A stretch of 64,000 nucleotides of DNA from positions 20,329,536 through 20,393,535 of the forward strand of contig OY294049.1 in assembly GCA_958510825.1 (NCBI GenBank), written 5' to 3'. The notes beneath the pieces were generated by a model, which saw nothing but the letters and a program-made list of their open reading frames with translations, ran no database searches and was not told where the DNA came from. This document shows positions 11,174 to 21,989 of this stretch, one piece after another; positions within the stretch are counted from its first letter, which is position 1; each line of letters opens with the position of its first letter. Source of the stretch: Brachypterus glaber (lineage: Eukaryota; Arthropoda; Insecta; Coleoptera; Kateretidae). A program made the position numbers and the translations under genes.

Positions 11174-11614
11174 TAGCTACCTAGTCTTGTCACAGGTTTC
11201 TAGATAAAAAAAAGAAAGAGGACCGAAACTTACTGATGCATACTTTTTGAAATTATAAACTATTTCACTACATACGTATTTTTCTTTTTTGGTGAATGTC
11301 GCTTGGACTGAATTATTTTTAGTCTTAACTTTGATGTCACAAACGTATTTAATTAAAATATTGTTTCAATTTATACTTTTTTTAAAGTGGAATACAGTGT
11401 CATTTCTAAATCATTTAGGCCACTTTTTGTGGGTTTATTTTTAGATTTTTGTTTTCATTTAATGTCGTTCTGACTGAGTGTGTTAGCCTTCAAATAACTA
11501 TGCTCGTGCTAAAAAAATGCAATATTAGAGATGTTTTCAATATATCGCATAAATTAAAAGAAAGTTATTAGAATTGAGTTATCCAATCTATTGTATTATG
11601 GATCAATAATAGTT
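11174..11614. other. No recognisable feature
   Basis: AT-rich sequence without credible ORFs or visible repeat ends. Confidence 0.35.
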
Positions 11615-11736
11615 ATTATATACCAAGGTAGAGAAGACATTTTTTATAGCCGAGCGTATTAAATCCCGAGCTGCGTAGCAGCAAGGGATTTAAGAGTGCG
11701 AGGCTATAATAGTCTTCTCTACCTTGATTAATATAT
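11615..11736. repeat. Hairpin with a GC-rich apex
   Basis: The stem TATATACCAAGGTAGAGAAGAC pairs with GTCTTCTCTACCTTGATTAATATA. An inner stem TATAGCC / GGCTATA and AAATCCC / GGGATTT flanks CGAGCTGCGTAGCAGC. The architecture is like the hairpins at 5235 and 38285. It is a small MITE or structured insertion. Confidence 0.65.
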
Positions 11737-11944
11737 TAGTTTTTTCACTACTACCATTATTTAACTATTTTTATTCAAATAATAAAATAAATTATTAACA
11801 GAAATTATTTCTTGAAATTTTCATAAAAATCAAGTAGCCTCCTTGATCAATGACATTTGCTCAAATAAATAAGTATAGTACTTTGAACTGACTTTTAAAA
11901 AATTAGTTTTTAATTATTTTTTTTTTTATTATTGATATAATTAT

Positions 11945-12055
11945 TGATTTTATGCTCATTTCCGGACCAACCTTTATAGGAACTTTTTTTCATATTTTTT
12001 AACGTAGAATCACCCCTTAAATTTCTCGAACTTATTTCTAAATAACACTGTATAC
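11945..12055. repeat. Right-end fragment of a family-F-like repeat
   Basis: Read on the minus strand, it begins CAGTGTTATTTAGAAATAAG and includes AAGGGGTGATTCTACG and TTCCTATAAAGGTTGGTCC. It matches 43795-43882 almost base for base. Only this terminal ~110 bp is present. Confidence 0.65.
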
Positions 12056-12635
12056 TATTCACAGTAAATGATATATTGCATTTTCCAAAATATTAAAAAA
12101 AAATAAAAAAAAATAAAAAATAAATTTTTTAAAACCTTTTTTTGAAAAATGAAAAAATAAAAAATAAATAAATAAAAAACATGGGATAATCTCAACATGT
12201 ATTTCATGTTGCTTATATATAGAAGTCAGCTTGTATATATAGGGTTAGATATCAAGGTTGCCATGATTTTTTCTCCCTTGTGCCTAAAACGGCAAGTTTA
12301 ATCCTTGTAATTTGAGCATAAATTTAAGTTTAAGTCCTGGTCGTGAATAAAATACATTATAAACACCAATGCATGAACAGACAAGGAGAAAAAGTCAAAA
12401 AAAGAACTTTTTACATTGCTTCAACGGTCTACTAGAAATTGGCCTGTGTACTAAAAGTTTGATCACCCTGTACTCAAACGTAAAATTTAGCTGAGATAAA
12501 ATAACTTGAAAATGATCACCAGCTCTTAGACTTCTATACTAAGAAGTATAAGTATAACTTGGAAAACATATTAGGTTCAAGTGCCTATTAGTATGTAAGA
12601 AAATACGTAATATATAGTTAATACTTAACTGACAA
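12056..12635. other. Low-complexity A/T tract and unassigned sequence
   Basis: 12095-12180 is dominated by (AAAAAT)-like runs. The rest (GTGCCTAAAACGGCAAG onward) shows no ORF or repeat end that I recognise. Confidence 0.4.
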
Positions 12636-13472
12636 CACTGGTCCACAAAAAAAAATACTGCTGACAACAAAATAATACTTTCCCCTATAGGCCTAGGTTT
12701 ATTAAAATCAAAAACAGAAACAAAATAAAAAAAAATAAAAAAAAAGTTTTTTAAAAATATACTATTAACCGAACTATTTTTTTAGGCGCCAAAACCGAAT
12801 ATGAAAATAAAAAGGCTCATTGGCCACCAACGTACCTCGCTCCCTTCTGATGTAGAAGTGGTTTCAGTCATATATGGTTCGATTTTGTGTATATACATAG
12901 GTATATGTTATAGTTCTCGAAATTCTGATTAAAAGGTTTTAATTCCCAAAAAATCAGTAGTTTAGGTACTAGAGCACTTTAAAAATCTAGAAAACCGCAG
13001 GGCTCCGGTCTTATGAGAAAGTCGTTTCGGTCCGATTCGGCTGAATTTTGGTTATGTTATACTTCTCAACTTTCTGATCTAGTGTTTTTTAAGTAAAACA
13101 GCCAAAAGTCCAAACCTAAAATTCTAAATAGATTTTAAGATCCAGTATTCTTTTAATGTTTTTTTGAAAAAGTTAATGGTTAGCGAGCTTTTTTACTTCA
13201 AAATTCATCAGAAAATTTTTATCTAGTTAAGAAGTATTACCTTATTACTTTCCCCAAGGAAAGTCTTGTGTTAGTACATTTTTTTTTATTTTCAAAAACA
13301 TATTTTTTATTTATTTTTCGTTTTACGAAAAAAAGAAAAATTTTTTGAAAAAAAAAAATAAAAATATTTTTGAATTTTTTTTAATTTTTTTTCGTTTTTG
13401 ATTTTAATGAACCTAGGCCTATAGGAGAAAGTATTATTTTATTGGGAGCAGTATTTTTTTTGTCGGCCTGTG
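12636..13472. mobile_element. TIR element, about 840 bp, non-coding
   Basis: The left end CACTGGTCCACAAAAAAAAA pairs with the right end, which on the minus strand reads CACAGGCCGACAAAAAAAAT. Both continue through ATACTGCT, AAAATAATACTTTC and CCTATAGGCCTAGGTT. The terminal repeats thus span roughly 80 bp and continue into A-rich tracts. Inside, two diverged copies of a motif around TCGATTTTGTG / CCGATTCGGCTGAATTTTG occur. No frame long enough for a transposase is present. Confidence 0.75.
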
Positions 13473-13721
13473 TAATTAATATTCAAATATTGTATAGCAA
13501 GCTTCTTAAATGTCAAGACTCCTAAAGAGGATCTATTTCATGAATATAATTATGTGCGAGATTGTTAGATATTAAGCATATATTATTAGCATATATCATT
13601 AAATACCGCCAATCGGGGTTAAATGAAGCACAGACTTTTTTTTCTACTAACTGCTAATATTTACGTAAAAATCTAAACCAATCTGTGTTAATCTAATGCT
13701 CTTTTTTCTGCGTACTCTCAA

Positions 13722-14336
13722 CCCTCTGTCACAGACACCTTATTAATAGAACGACTACAGACATGGCGTAAAAATTACGCCTACCTTTAAACAATTTAAA
13801 AGTCGAAAAAAAAATAAAATGTTGAGCTATTTATCCCTAAACACGTTCTTTAAAGCTTTAATTTTAATTATTTAATTATAAAGTGAATAGAACATAATAT
13901 TTAAATGAGTAATGTACATAATATAGTTTGTACTATAATGTTATTTTTTGTTAATTTTGACTTGGTAGGGAAATTTATTTAAATAACTTGGTATAATAAA
14001 GAAAAAAAAACTATAGGATAAAATTAAAAACTTAATCATAAATAAACAACATAAACATAAAATTCTAAAAAATGACAATTTTTTTGCAATGGTTAAATCC
14101 TATTGTTTTTATTATTTCGTACTTACAGACATGGCGTATTTCTTACGCCGCAATAAATGAACACGTGAAAAATGACTGTACAACATACCAACTTCTCCGC
14201 TTGGATTTAGGGCTTAAACTGAACGTCCGAAAGATACTGAGACGCCGAAAGCAGCGGTTAGTAGGAGTGGGGAGAAATCACAAATTGCATATCTATTATC
14301 CAGGCGTAAAGTCTTCTCCGTGTCTGTAACTAAGGG
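13722..14336. mobile_element. TTAA-target (piggyBac-like) non-autonomous element
   Basis: The left end CCCTCTGTCACAGACACC follows TCAA. The right end, reading GTGTCTGTAACTAAGGG on the plus strand, precedes TTAA. On the minus strand that is TTAA-CCCTTAGTTACAGACAC, so the ends are inverted and start with CCC as in piggyBac. The left TCAA would be a mutated TTAA. ACAGACATGGCGTA occurs at 13767 and 14127, each followed by TTACGCC. The 85-codon frame at 14072 overlaps the right half and has no recognisable domain. Confidence 0.5.
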
Positions 14337-14364
14337 TTAAAGTGTAATAATTAATAGGTAATTA

Positions 14365-14860
14365 GGCAGACTAACATATCTACTCTAAATTTTTCTACTC
14401 CGTAACATCTCTACTCCATAACATCTCTACTCCGTAACAACTCTACTTCGCACTATATGCACTCTATTAGCCACTTGTCTTAACTCAAATGAATATTTGT
14501 CATGTCACTGTCAAATATGAATTTAATTTATTAATTACTTACTTATTAGTGCATATTAAGAGTACGCGGTCATTGTGGCTTTTAGAATAATTCATTTATG
14601 ATTGTTCTAGATTTGAATTTAAAGATAAACGTTTTCTACGAAAAAAATAAAATAATCTAGAAGAAGAAGATTCTTTGTTCTTTGAACTGCTCATTTATTA
14701 TTAAGTGGCTAATAAAGTCCTTATAGTGTGGAGTAGAGTTGTTACGGAGTAGAGATGTTATGGAGTAGAGATGTTACGGAGTAGTTTTTGTGGAGTAGGG
14801 ATGTTATGGAGTAGGGATGTTAGGGAGTAGAGAAATTTAGAGTAGAGATGTTAGTCTGCC
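14365..14860. mobile_element. Fold-back element built on a 15-16-bp tandem repeat
   Basis: The ends GGCAGACTAACAT and ATGTTAGTCTGCC are inverted and flanked by the 8-bp direct repeat GGTAATTA (14357-14364 and 14861-14868). Subterminal arrays consist of CTCTACTCCGTAACAT on the left (about 4 units, 14385-14450) and its complement ATGTTACGGAGTAGAG on the right (about 7 units, 14728-14845). The 8-bp duplication is typical of hAT (also P) transposition. Degenerate units of the same motif continue outside, to about 15040. Confidence 0.8.
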
Positions 14861-14868
14861 GGTAATTA

Positions 14869-15806
14869 ATGAAATGTATTTGACAATAATTTATTATAAG
14901 AAATACACTTTTTTGGGTTAAGTAGCCAGTCTTGTGTGGTGTATGGTTTTTGGGAAGTCGGGTTATTGTAGAGTAGGATTATTATGAAGTAGCGTTGTTT
15001 TAGAGTAGGGATTTATTGAAGTACGGGTGTTAGGGAGCTGGGAAATATTAGAAATATTTCAGGAAAAATGTTATCATGCAAGTCAGAAAATTAAGGAAAA
15101 GTGCATTTTTCTTTAAGAAAATTCATGTTTACTTAATGTAACAAATGGCTTCTGTAAACTTGGTAGGTGCGTGACTTATCTTCTAATATCAGCGATTTAT
15201 AGCCATTTCGCCTCTTATCTTCGCTGTAAATCGGACAGAAAATGATATCTGACAGGGTATCCGTGAGTTGTTGGTTTGCCTTTTTCATAAATTTGCCACA
15301 CATAATTGTATTGATTTTGAATCTAGATAAATTTTCTTGTAGTGTTTTCCACCACGTCACGCAATATACGTGTTTTATTCAAACACAAACTGACTCTATT
15401 AGGCACTAGATTAATTAGTATACATTTTATATGCTAATGATAAAATGAGGCTAATTTTTATTATTTATATAATTCTCTAATTGTTTATGGAATATAATAA
15501 CGAGAGGGCGGGAGCTAACGATTCATAGCAAAGACAAAGATAGGGGTTTCTTAATTTGTGTGGGGAGACCAAGTAAAACACTCACATTAAAATGTGATAT
15601 GCTAAATCGCTACCTCCCTTAACCCGTAACCGGTGAGGTGCAATTTTAGATATACTGAGTAAGAGGTGGAATCACATACTCAAATTTCTAACATCACTAC
15701 TAGACAGCGTCCAGTTACTAGACCTACCTTTGTCTAGTAGACACCCAATAAAGTTTTCCGTACGAATCTAATACAATAAAATAAATTCCACAATAAATTT
15801 AACTTG
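14869..15806. other. Degenerate repeat tail, then unassigned sequence
   Basis: 14950-15045 holds decayed copies of the neighbouring GTAGAGTAGG unit (GTAGAGTAGG, GAAGTAGCG, TAGAGTAGGG). Beyond that is an unremarkable AT-rich stretch. A 75-codon minus-strand frame at 15133-15360 has ordinary composition but no motif I recognise. Confidence 0.4.
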
Positions 15807-16846
15807 CACAGAAAAAAAGGTTATCTTGGCAGAAGATAATAAATTATCTTGGATTTATATTATCTTAAATCGAGGTAATTCTTCTTCTTTTAAGATCATG
15901 TATCCTCGGTTTAAGATTATCTGTGACTTTGGTTTCCTTTAATTATTCTCTTGGTAGAAAAATCCTTGTATCAAGGATTTTTTCTTCAATGCATGACATT
16001 TAAAATAGTAACAGAGAATTAAGAGATATTATCTTGACTCCAAGCCCCTGTTGTCTTACGGCAAAAAATTTGCCGGCTGGCTGGCAGACAATTTGCTCAG
16101 TAGTTCAAGATATGCGAGGGAGAGAAGTTAGGTTTGTTTTTTTTTGCCGTTAGTTGCCTTCAAAGGTATATCATTGTTTTCATCTGCTTTAAAATGGACG
16201 AATTTGTATCTGTTACCCTCAAACGATGGGGATTTTCAAATTTACTTAAAAAAATCAAGGGGTAAGTAGCATTAAATAATTTAAACCTATAAGCTCCATT
16301 TTGCAATGGCGTTGCAACAAGTTTTTCTTCAAAAACAAGTGCTTTTTCCTACAACCACCTATGAAACCAAATTTCACACGATTAACAGAGTAAGAAAGTA
16401 TCATATTTCATAGGCGTGCGAAATAATATTATACATGTGTGGGAAATTTTTTCTAAATATTTACCATTCTATTAACCCTGCAACCTGACTGTGGGGTCAA
16501 TATGATCTTGAATCAAGAGAACCATAATCTTAAATCAAGATTATAATTCTCTTCATTCAAGATTATATTATCTTAAACCAAGACTTTGTGCAAGATAATA
16601 TGATCTTGGATAAAGATGATATGATTTTAAATCAAGATAATTACATACTTGGTTTAAGATAATATGATCTTAAATAAATTTTTAAGTGCATTTGATTTAA
16701 GGAAATGTCCTTAAATCTAGGACCTCAAATGCCAAGATCACGGCGGACTTGATCCAAGACAGTCATGGCGTTGAACATTTTGAAAGCCATGGCGACCTTG
16801 GTTCAAGATCGTTTTGCTTTGATTTAAAATATCCTTTTTTTCTGTG
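15807..16846. mobile_element. TIR element with AAGATAAT-rich subterminal regions and a coding-exon-like core
   Basis: The ends CACAGAAAAAAAGG and CCTTTTTTTCTGTG are inverted. Long subterminal regions (15815-15935 and 16500-16700) are filled with both orientations of ATCTTGGTTTAAGAT / AAGATAATATGATCTT, a candidate array of transposase binding sites. The middle (16040-16480) has a more balanced composition and a candidate first exon at 16194. It looks like a deletion derivative of a larger coding transposon. Confidence 0.7.
16194..16261 (+). pseudogene. Candidate first exon, SAM-domain-like start
   Basis: ATG opens MDEFVSVTLKRWGFSNLLKK, then IK, followed by a strong donor (GG|GTAAGT, intron beginning at 16262). 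Without splicing it stops at 16263. The pattern of an acidic start, then a helix with TLxxWGxxxLxxxxK, resembles how SAM-type domains begin in arthropod proteins. It lies inside a TIR element, so it is either the first exon of the autonomous transposon's gene or a captured host exon. I cannot place the second exon in this window. A short signal, so low certainty. Confidence 0.3.
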
Positions 16847-16891
16847 TGGAAATACTCTAAAATAGAATTAAAATAAATACTGTTATGTAAT

Positions 16892-17060
16892 ACAGGGTGT
16901 CTCGGAACTAACTCACTTTCTTTTGCAGATTAATTCTACATGAAAACAAAGTTCTTATAAACATATGTCCAAAACTGACTCGTAAGGGAACTAAAGGGGT
17001 TTTAAAAATTCGATTTGTATTTTACCTTCCGGAACTCGGGTGCGGTCTCTCATTCCGACG
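16892..17060. repeat. Left-end fragment of a family-F-like repeat
   Basis: It starts CAGGGTGTCTCGGAAC after TA, then has ATTCTACATGAAAACAAAG, CTTATAAACATATGTCC and CGTAAGGGAACT, the same order of blocks as the left end of the element at 18387. No right end is seen, so it is truncated or strongly diverged. Confidence 0.55.
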
Positions 17061-17437
17061 ACTTGGTTTTACTGAGATAAAATTAAAGGTAAAGGTAGGA
17101 GCCCCACTTCATTTCGTGTGCATTCATGTATTACGATCCAGATCGTTAGACTGTGAGCACAAAGAGAGAAAATTAGGCATAAATTTTTTATTACATATTT
17201 CGGTCTCTGTGTCCGACCCTAGTTATTATGCAGCAAGTTTTTTAATACCGATATTTTTTTTCTTTTTCAATTTAAATTAATTATATTTTATTATTTTAAA
17301 TTTAAAAATATCATTTTTATAGGAAGGTAAATTATTTATATTTTTATCTTCCATATTTTTTAATACCATTATTCTTTTTTAAGTTAAAAATGTGGTCTTA
17401 TTGGAGCACTGGTTCGCATCCCTAATAGCACATTTTG
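17061..17437. other. No recognisable feature
   Basis: AT-rich sequence with short direct repetition (TTAATACCGATATTTTTTTTC against TTTTTAATACCATTATTC). No gene seen. Confidence 0.35.
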
Positions 17438-17500
17438 TTCTAAGAATATTTTTAGAACATTCTAAGAAGGAAAGAATATTCTTAGAATATTCTTAGAACC
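17438..17500. repeat. Cluster of GAATATTC/TTCTAAGAA palindromes
   Basis: Within about 60 bp, TTCTAAGAATATT, TTAGAACATTCTAAGAAGG and AGAATATTCTTAGAATATTC follow one another. They resemble heat-shock-element pentamers (nGAAn / nTTCn), but several spacings are one base too long, so I describe it only as a palindrome cluster. Confidence 0.5.
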
Positions 17501-17653
17501 GCTGTGATATCATTCTTCGAAAATTGTTTTGAAAAACGATAAAAAATATTCTTTTTCTACATAGCTACTTTAACCAGTCCGCAATTGGGGGGGCTTATCA
17601 CTTTTTGATGCTTTACTTTTTGTGGGTTTATTACTAATAGTAAAAAGCGGGTG

Positions 17654-17726
17654 GGAGCCATAGCGTAGTGGCTAGCGCGTATGTATAGCAAGCCTACTAG
17701 CGTGAGTTCGATTCTCACTGGCGCCG
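17654..17726 (+). tRNA. tRNA-like cloverleaf (anticodon AGC), probably a SINE head or tRNA pseudogene
   Basis: The 73 bases fold as a full cloverleaf. The acceptor GGAGCCA pairs with TGGCGCC (one A-G mismatch). The D-stem is GCGT/GCGC with an 8-base loop. The anticodon stem TATGT/GCCTA has one mismatch and a G-U, with loop ATAGCAA (U33, anticodon AGC, nominally Ala). The variable loop has 5 bases and the T-stem GTGAG/CTCAC is perfect with loop TTCGATT. Box A (TAGCGTAGTGGC) and box B (AGTTCGATTC) are good. The body does not look like a normal tRNA-Ala and it lies among transposons, so I infer the promoter head of a tRNA-derived SINE. Confidence 0.5.
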
Positions 17727-17872
17727 ATTTGCCTTTTTCAGTTAATTAATAATTGAAATTTGGCGAAGGGGATAAGTGAAACGGACACTCCCTAGAATCT
17801 GGTTCGAGAGTCAGTATAAGCCGGTGGTTCCCTTTACTACTAGCCCACACAAGTCCTGGACTTAGGGGATGC
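17727..17872 (+). repeat. Possible SINE body following the tRNA-like head
   Basis: The sequence after the tRNA-like part has a higher GC content than its surroundings (GAATCTGGTTCGAGAGTCAG, GCCGGTGGTTCCC, CACACAAGTCCTGGACTTAG) and ends at an AT-rich boundary near 17872. This is where a SINE body is expected. No second copy is in this window, so the call rests on position. Confidence 0.35.
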
Positions 17873-18386
17873 TTAATTAAGTAGAATAGTACGAGGTTAA
17901 ACAAACATATAATGTAAAATAGTAAAAAGTCCAAATAAATGGCAATATTACACGTTATGGGAACAAAACATTAAACACCACAATATTATAAACAAACATT
18001 TCAATAATGTAGGGTTACTATTCATCATTAACTAAGAAAAAAAAAATTTTATGCATATAGTTCCAAAAATCAATTCTAAGGGAGTTACGGGCTAAATTAC
18101 ACTTAGCTTTAATATACACAATAAAAATTATACACAACTCTTTTGTCACCTCAGTTACCTATGTAACTGATGTGATAAAAGAATTGTCTTATATTATTTA
18201 AGTAGTAATAATTTCATTGCCTAAAAGAACAAGACATTTAGTTTATTATGTTGGCTATTATTAGAAATGTGACCATAAAAACTTCGGTTCTTAAAATGTG
18301 TTCCCATTAGAAATAGAATAAAACAGCTGACTATTTCAAAATATAATTTTAAAATATCATACTATGAAAAATTGTAGTGGTATATA
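17873..18386. other. No recognisable feature
   Basis: AT-rich sequence. CTTTTGTCACCTCAGTTAC and its inverse GTAACTGATGTGATAAAAG form a short hairpin near 18150. Otherwise nothing. Confidence 0.35.
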
Positions 18387-19562
18387 CACGGTGTATTTGA
18401 AATAGGGTCGGAAATTTTAACTTATGATTCTACATCATAAAATATGACAAAAAGTTCCTATAAACATATGTCTAAAAACGTGTCATAAGGGAGCTACGCC
18501 CCTTTGGAAGTGGCTAAAAAAATCGGTTTTTATTTAATAACTCAGGAACCCTTTGAGATATATCAACTAGGTTTTGCACGTCAACTAATCCTACCAAGGC
18601 CCGTTTTTATGTGTTATTTTCATGTACTTATTTCAACCAGGGGTGTGCGAAACGGGGAGGGCTTATCAGTTTTTTGTCTCAAACTTTTTTCTGTGTAACT
18701 TTTTTGCAAATTTATTTTTGAAATATGATTCCTCAGGTCAAAATACATAAAAAAGGTACTCTTGTTGTAATACTGTAGGATTAACCGTTTTCGAGAAAAA
18801 TTAATTTGAAGGTGAAATTCTACGGTTCGAGGACGAAAAATTAAATACTAAAATGTTGAAAACCAAAATTTTAATGATGCAATGTTATTCTACATCAAAA
18901 ACTAAGAAAAAAACCTCATATACAGGTACTTCCAAAAATCAATTCTAATGGAGCTATGGTCTCCTAAATATGCACCATTTTTAAAGCGCTATGGTAGCTT
19001 TAAAATCGATTTTTCGACCTACATGTATAGAAACTTTTTTTCTTAGTTTTTGATGTAGAATAACATTGCATCATTAAAATTTTGGTTTTCAACATTTTAG
19101 TATTTAATTTTTCGTTCTCGAACCGTGGAATTTCACCTTCAAATGAATTTTTCTCGAAAACGGTTAATCCTAAAGTATTACAACAAGAGTACCCTTTTTA
19201 TGGATTTTGACCTGAGGAATTATATTTCAAAAATAAAATTGCAAAAAAGTTACACAGAAAAAAGTTTGGGACAAAAAACTGATAAGCCCCCCCCCGTTTC
19301 GCACACCCCTGGTTGAAATAAGTACATGAAAATAACACATAAAAACGGGCCTTGGTAGGATTAGTTGACGTGCAAAACCTCGTTGATAGATCTCAAAGGG
19401 TTCCTGAGTTATTAAATAAAAACCGATTTTTTTAGCCACTTTCAAAGGGGCGTAGCTCCCTTATGACGCATTTTTAGACATATGTTTATAGGAACTTTTT
19501 GTCATATTTTATGATGTAGAATCATCAGTTAAAATTTCCGACCCTATTTCAAATACACCGTG
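18387..19562. mobile_element. Fold-back element family F, copy 2
   Basis: The termini CACGGTGTATTTGAAATAGG and CCTATTTCAAATACACCGTG are perfect inverted repeats flanked by TA. The whole 1.18 kb is palindromic around about 18975, with the same blocks as the copies at 9229 and 59204. The arms contain mirrored ORFs of 60-70 codons (18504 and 19125 on the plus strand, 19227 on the minus) that are by-products of the palindrome. Confidence 0.87.
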
Positions 19563-20107
19563 TATATATAACAAACTGGCCTTAAAACTCTTTCTTCGCA
19601 CGGAATAAGTTTAAGCGCTGCCTCGTTACAGTAGTTTACATATTTTTTTTTAGAGGGCCATTCTCCTGTATTTGTGCGGTACGCATTTTTTACCGCAAGT
19701 AAAACAAAAGAGAGGACCGTCTCTGGTAGGCAACTGCAAGTACAATACATATTTTGTTTCATTTTGACAGTAACATACTTTCAAAATCGATTAGAAATTG
19801 CCTGCTTTTATTTTAAATTTTAACGTATTATTTTTATTCCATATAACTAAAAAGTTACTCCATTTGGAAATTCCCATTTATGGGTTATTAAAAAGAAATA
19901 CCGGCAAACATACTGATAATATATGTCTTCCTTTACACGTAAATCTCAAAGTTGTTGGTCTAGAACGCAACTTTTTAACAGATGCCTCATTTGTCATTGA
20001 TTTATACGTATATACCCATTCGAATCTAATGACGCAGCAGCCATCAAATAAGTACACTGAGAACAATATTATCTATATCTATTGCCAATTTCGTAAACCA
20101 ACATATA
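19563..20107. other. Unassigned sequence with one unconvincing ORF
   Basis: A 111-codon plus-strand frame (19798-20133) runs into the terminal repeat of the next element and has no recognisable domain. The overlapping minus frames have no better support. The base composition is a little less AT-rich than around it. I make no call. Confidence 0.35.
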
Positions 20108-20469
20108 CACTGAAACTTCGTTACCGTAGGTAATACTAAACGTTTTTGCCTATATGGAACTTCATGAAAGTTAAGTAAACATTCACTGTTTGTTACAGTT
20201 GCCACAACTATAAGAACGTTAGGCATTACTGTAACAACCAGTGAAAGTTTACTAACCCAGCTAACATTTGGCCGAAAGATAATGCCGGCCCCTCACCTTA
20301 ATTTACTGGCAGAATAACGCCCGCCAAAATTACGACATTTGCCTTAAGTCCACCCTTAGAGAAACCAGCGACATCTATGCGAGTCGTTTGAACGCGATAG
20401 TATGTTTTGTGTTGTAAGGTTTGGTGGTAGTTTTTTATTTAGTAAAATCGATTTTTTCTGTAATAAATC

Positions 20470-21220
20470 ATGGAAAATGAAGAAGCATAGTAAGTATTAA
20501 ATCGATTTAACATATAAATTAATGTGGAAAATAAATAGTAAGGATCTGTATGGTTTATTTAGCGCATTGAGGTTATGTTTAAAATATTCTTATTCATTTG
20601 TCTGTTTTATCATTGTTGTTTGTTATTACGTAGAAAAAGAATATTAGCTGTTTCTAGTGTTAGGTAGTAGTATGGATAAATATCTAAAACTGATTCGACT
20701 TTTTCCACACAAATAATAATAGTATATTTTATAACACGTGTTACAAAAAACAAGTATTTGTGTAGAATGATGCATATTCCGAACGAGTGGATGTTTGTCA
20801 CGCGATAGCAGCGAGGGGGACGGTCACAAGTGAGAAATAGCCATTCTACACGTGTTGCAGACTATACTTTTTTATGATCATAGAAAATGTCGATTTAAGT
20901 TTTATACATTCATATTTTTATATAAATTACATAATACCCAAAAGTTTTAATAAAAAACAATAATTTACATCCAATAATTTAATTTTCATCTAATAATTTA
21001 ATATTTTATAGTAAATTTGATATTTCTTTGATTTGAAACCTAAGACAGTCGTAGAAAATAGTATATTACTTAGTTCTATATTGTTTATTTTGTTTTAGAA
21101 AGTGTGAGATCTAAATATAAAGAAGCCACTATCAATTTTGTAGAAAATGGTATCAAGTCCTGGCTAAGAGGCGCTTCAGACAGAGAAAGAGGGAGGAATA
21201 TAGGAAGGCTAACCAACTAA
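20470..21220 (+). CDS. Possible two-exon small ORF within the DNA element (45 codons)
   Basis: Exon 1 (20470-20489) starts at ATG with AATAAATCATGG context and ends at TA|GTAAGT, a strong donor. Exon 2 (21103-21220) follows a T-rich tract and TTTTAGAAAG. Joined, they give 45 codons beginning MENEEAY and including NFVENGIKSWLRGASDRERG, ending in TAA. Exon 2 is open in this frame only. I do not recognise the protein, which is basic and helix-prone. It may be part of the DNA element's own gene or a chance frame. The acceptor choice (AG at 21101-21102, not at 21097-21098) is needed to keep the frame open. Confidence 0.25.
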
Positions 21221-21449
21221 AAATTAATTTCTTCTTGTCTGATGTAAAATTTATGTTTTGCTTTTTGTTAATTTGTTTTTTGAATGACTTTTTATGTTAT
21301 CCTTAAGGATAATAATATTTTTAAAAAGAAAATGTTAATTTTTTAATAATTTATTTTAATGTTTTAATATATTTTATAATCATATAATTCTATTATTTTA
21401 TACCTTTTAATAAATTTTAGGCAGATTACTAAAAATGTAAGTAATATTA

Positions 21450-21829
21450 CAGGTTGTGATGGATTCCCCATTAATGGGTTTGTTGCTGAAATTAAAGTAG
21501 TACAAGGTATCTTTATTTTTTTTAAGTATTTTATATACAATTTTAAATTACAGAGTAAGAAAAAATACAATAGATTAAAAATACCTTAAATAAAAGTTTA
21601 ATCTAAGCAACATAATTTACCCACTACAGTAATAATATTATTACTGTAGTGGGAAAATTATGTCGCTGAAGTTAAGGTTTAATTTAAGGTTTTTTTAATT
21701 TTCTAACTATTTTTTCTTACTCTGTAATTTCAAATTGTATAAAAATACTTAATAAAAAATAAAAATACTTTATAGGTACTACTTTAATTTCAGCAACAAA
21801 CCCATTAAATGGGAATGCATCACACCCTG
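21450..21829. mobile_element. Palindromic MITE, 380 bp, TA-flanked
   Basis: The ends CAGGTTGTGATGGATTCCC and GGGAATGCATCACACCCTG are inverted and flanked by TA. The arms meet in a perfect 34-bp palindrome at 21620-21653 (half-site CCCACTACAGTAATAAT). The arm sequence GGGTTTGTTGCTGAAATTAAAG recurs inverted as CTTTAATTTCAGCAACAAACCC. Non-coding. It is nested in the larger DNA element. Confidence 0.85.
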
Positions 21830-21989
21830 TATATTTGGCCAGTAATATGCCAATAATGGCCGCTAAAGGCCCAGTACCAAAGGGCCAGTACCGGCCCGGG
21901 GTACCGTTTTTTTAAGAAACGTTGCTGGGCCATTACGTGGCCTTTAACGGCATGTTTGCTGTTAAACTTTCTTAGGCTTCCATATATGC

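Noticed and set aside
15133..15360. A 75-codon minus-strand frame with fairly normal protein composition
   Set aside because: No recognisable domain, no second exon or conserved neighbour. Cannot be told from chance.
18504..19445. Several 60-70-codon frames on both strands, mirrored in 9579 and 59449
   Set aside because: They are by-products of the palindromic family-F arms, which read open in both directions.
19798..20133. A 111-codon plus-strand frame
   Set aside because: It runs into the terminal repeat of the next element, overlaps other random frames, and shows no domain.
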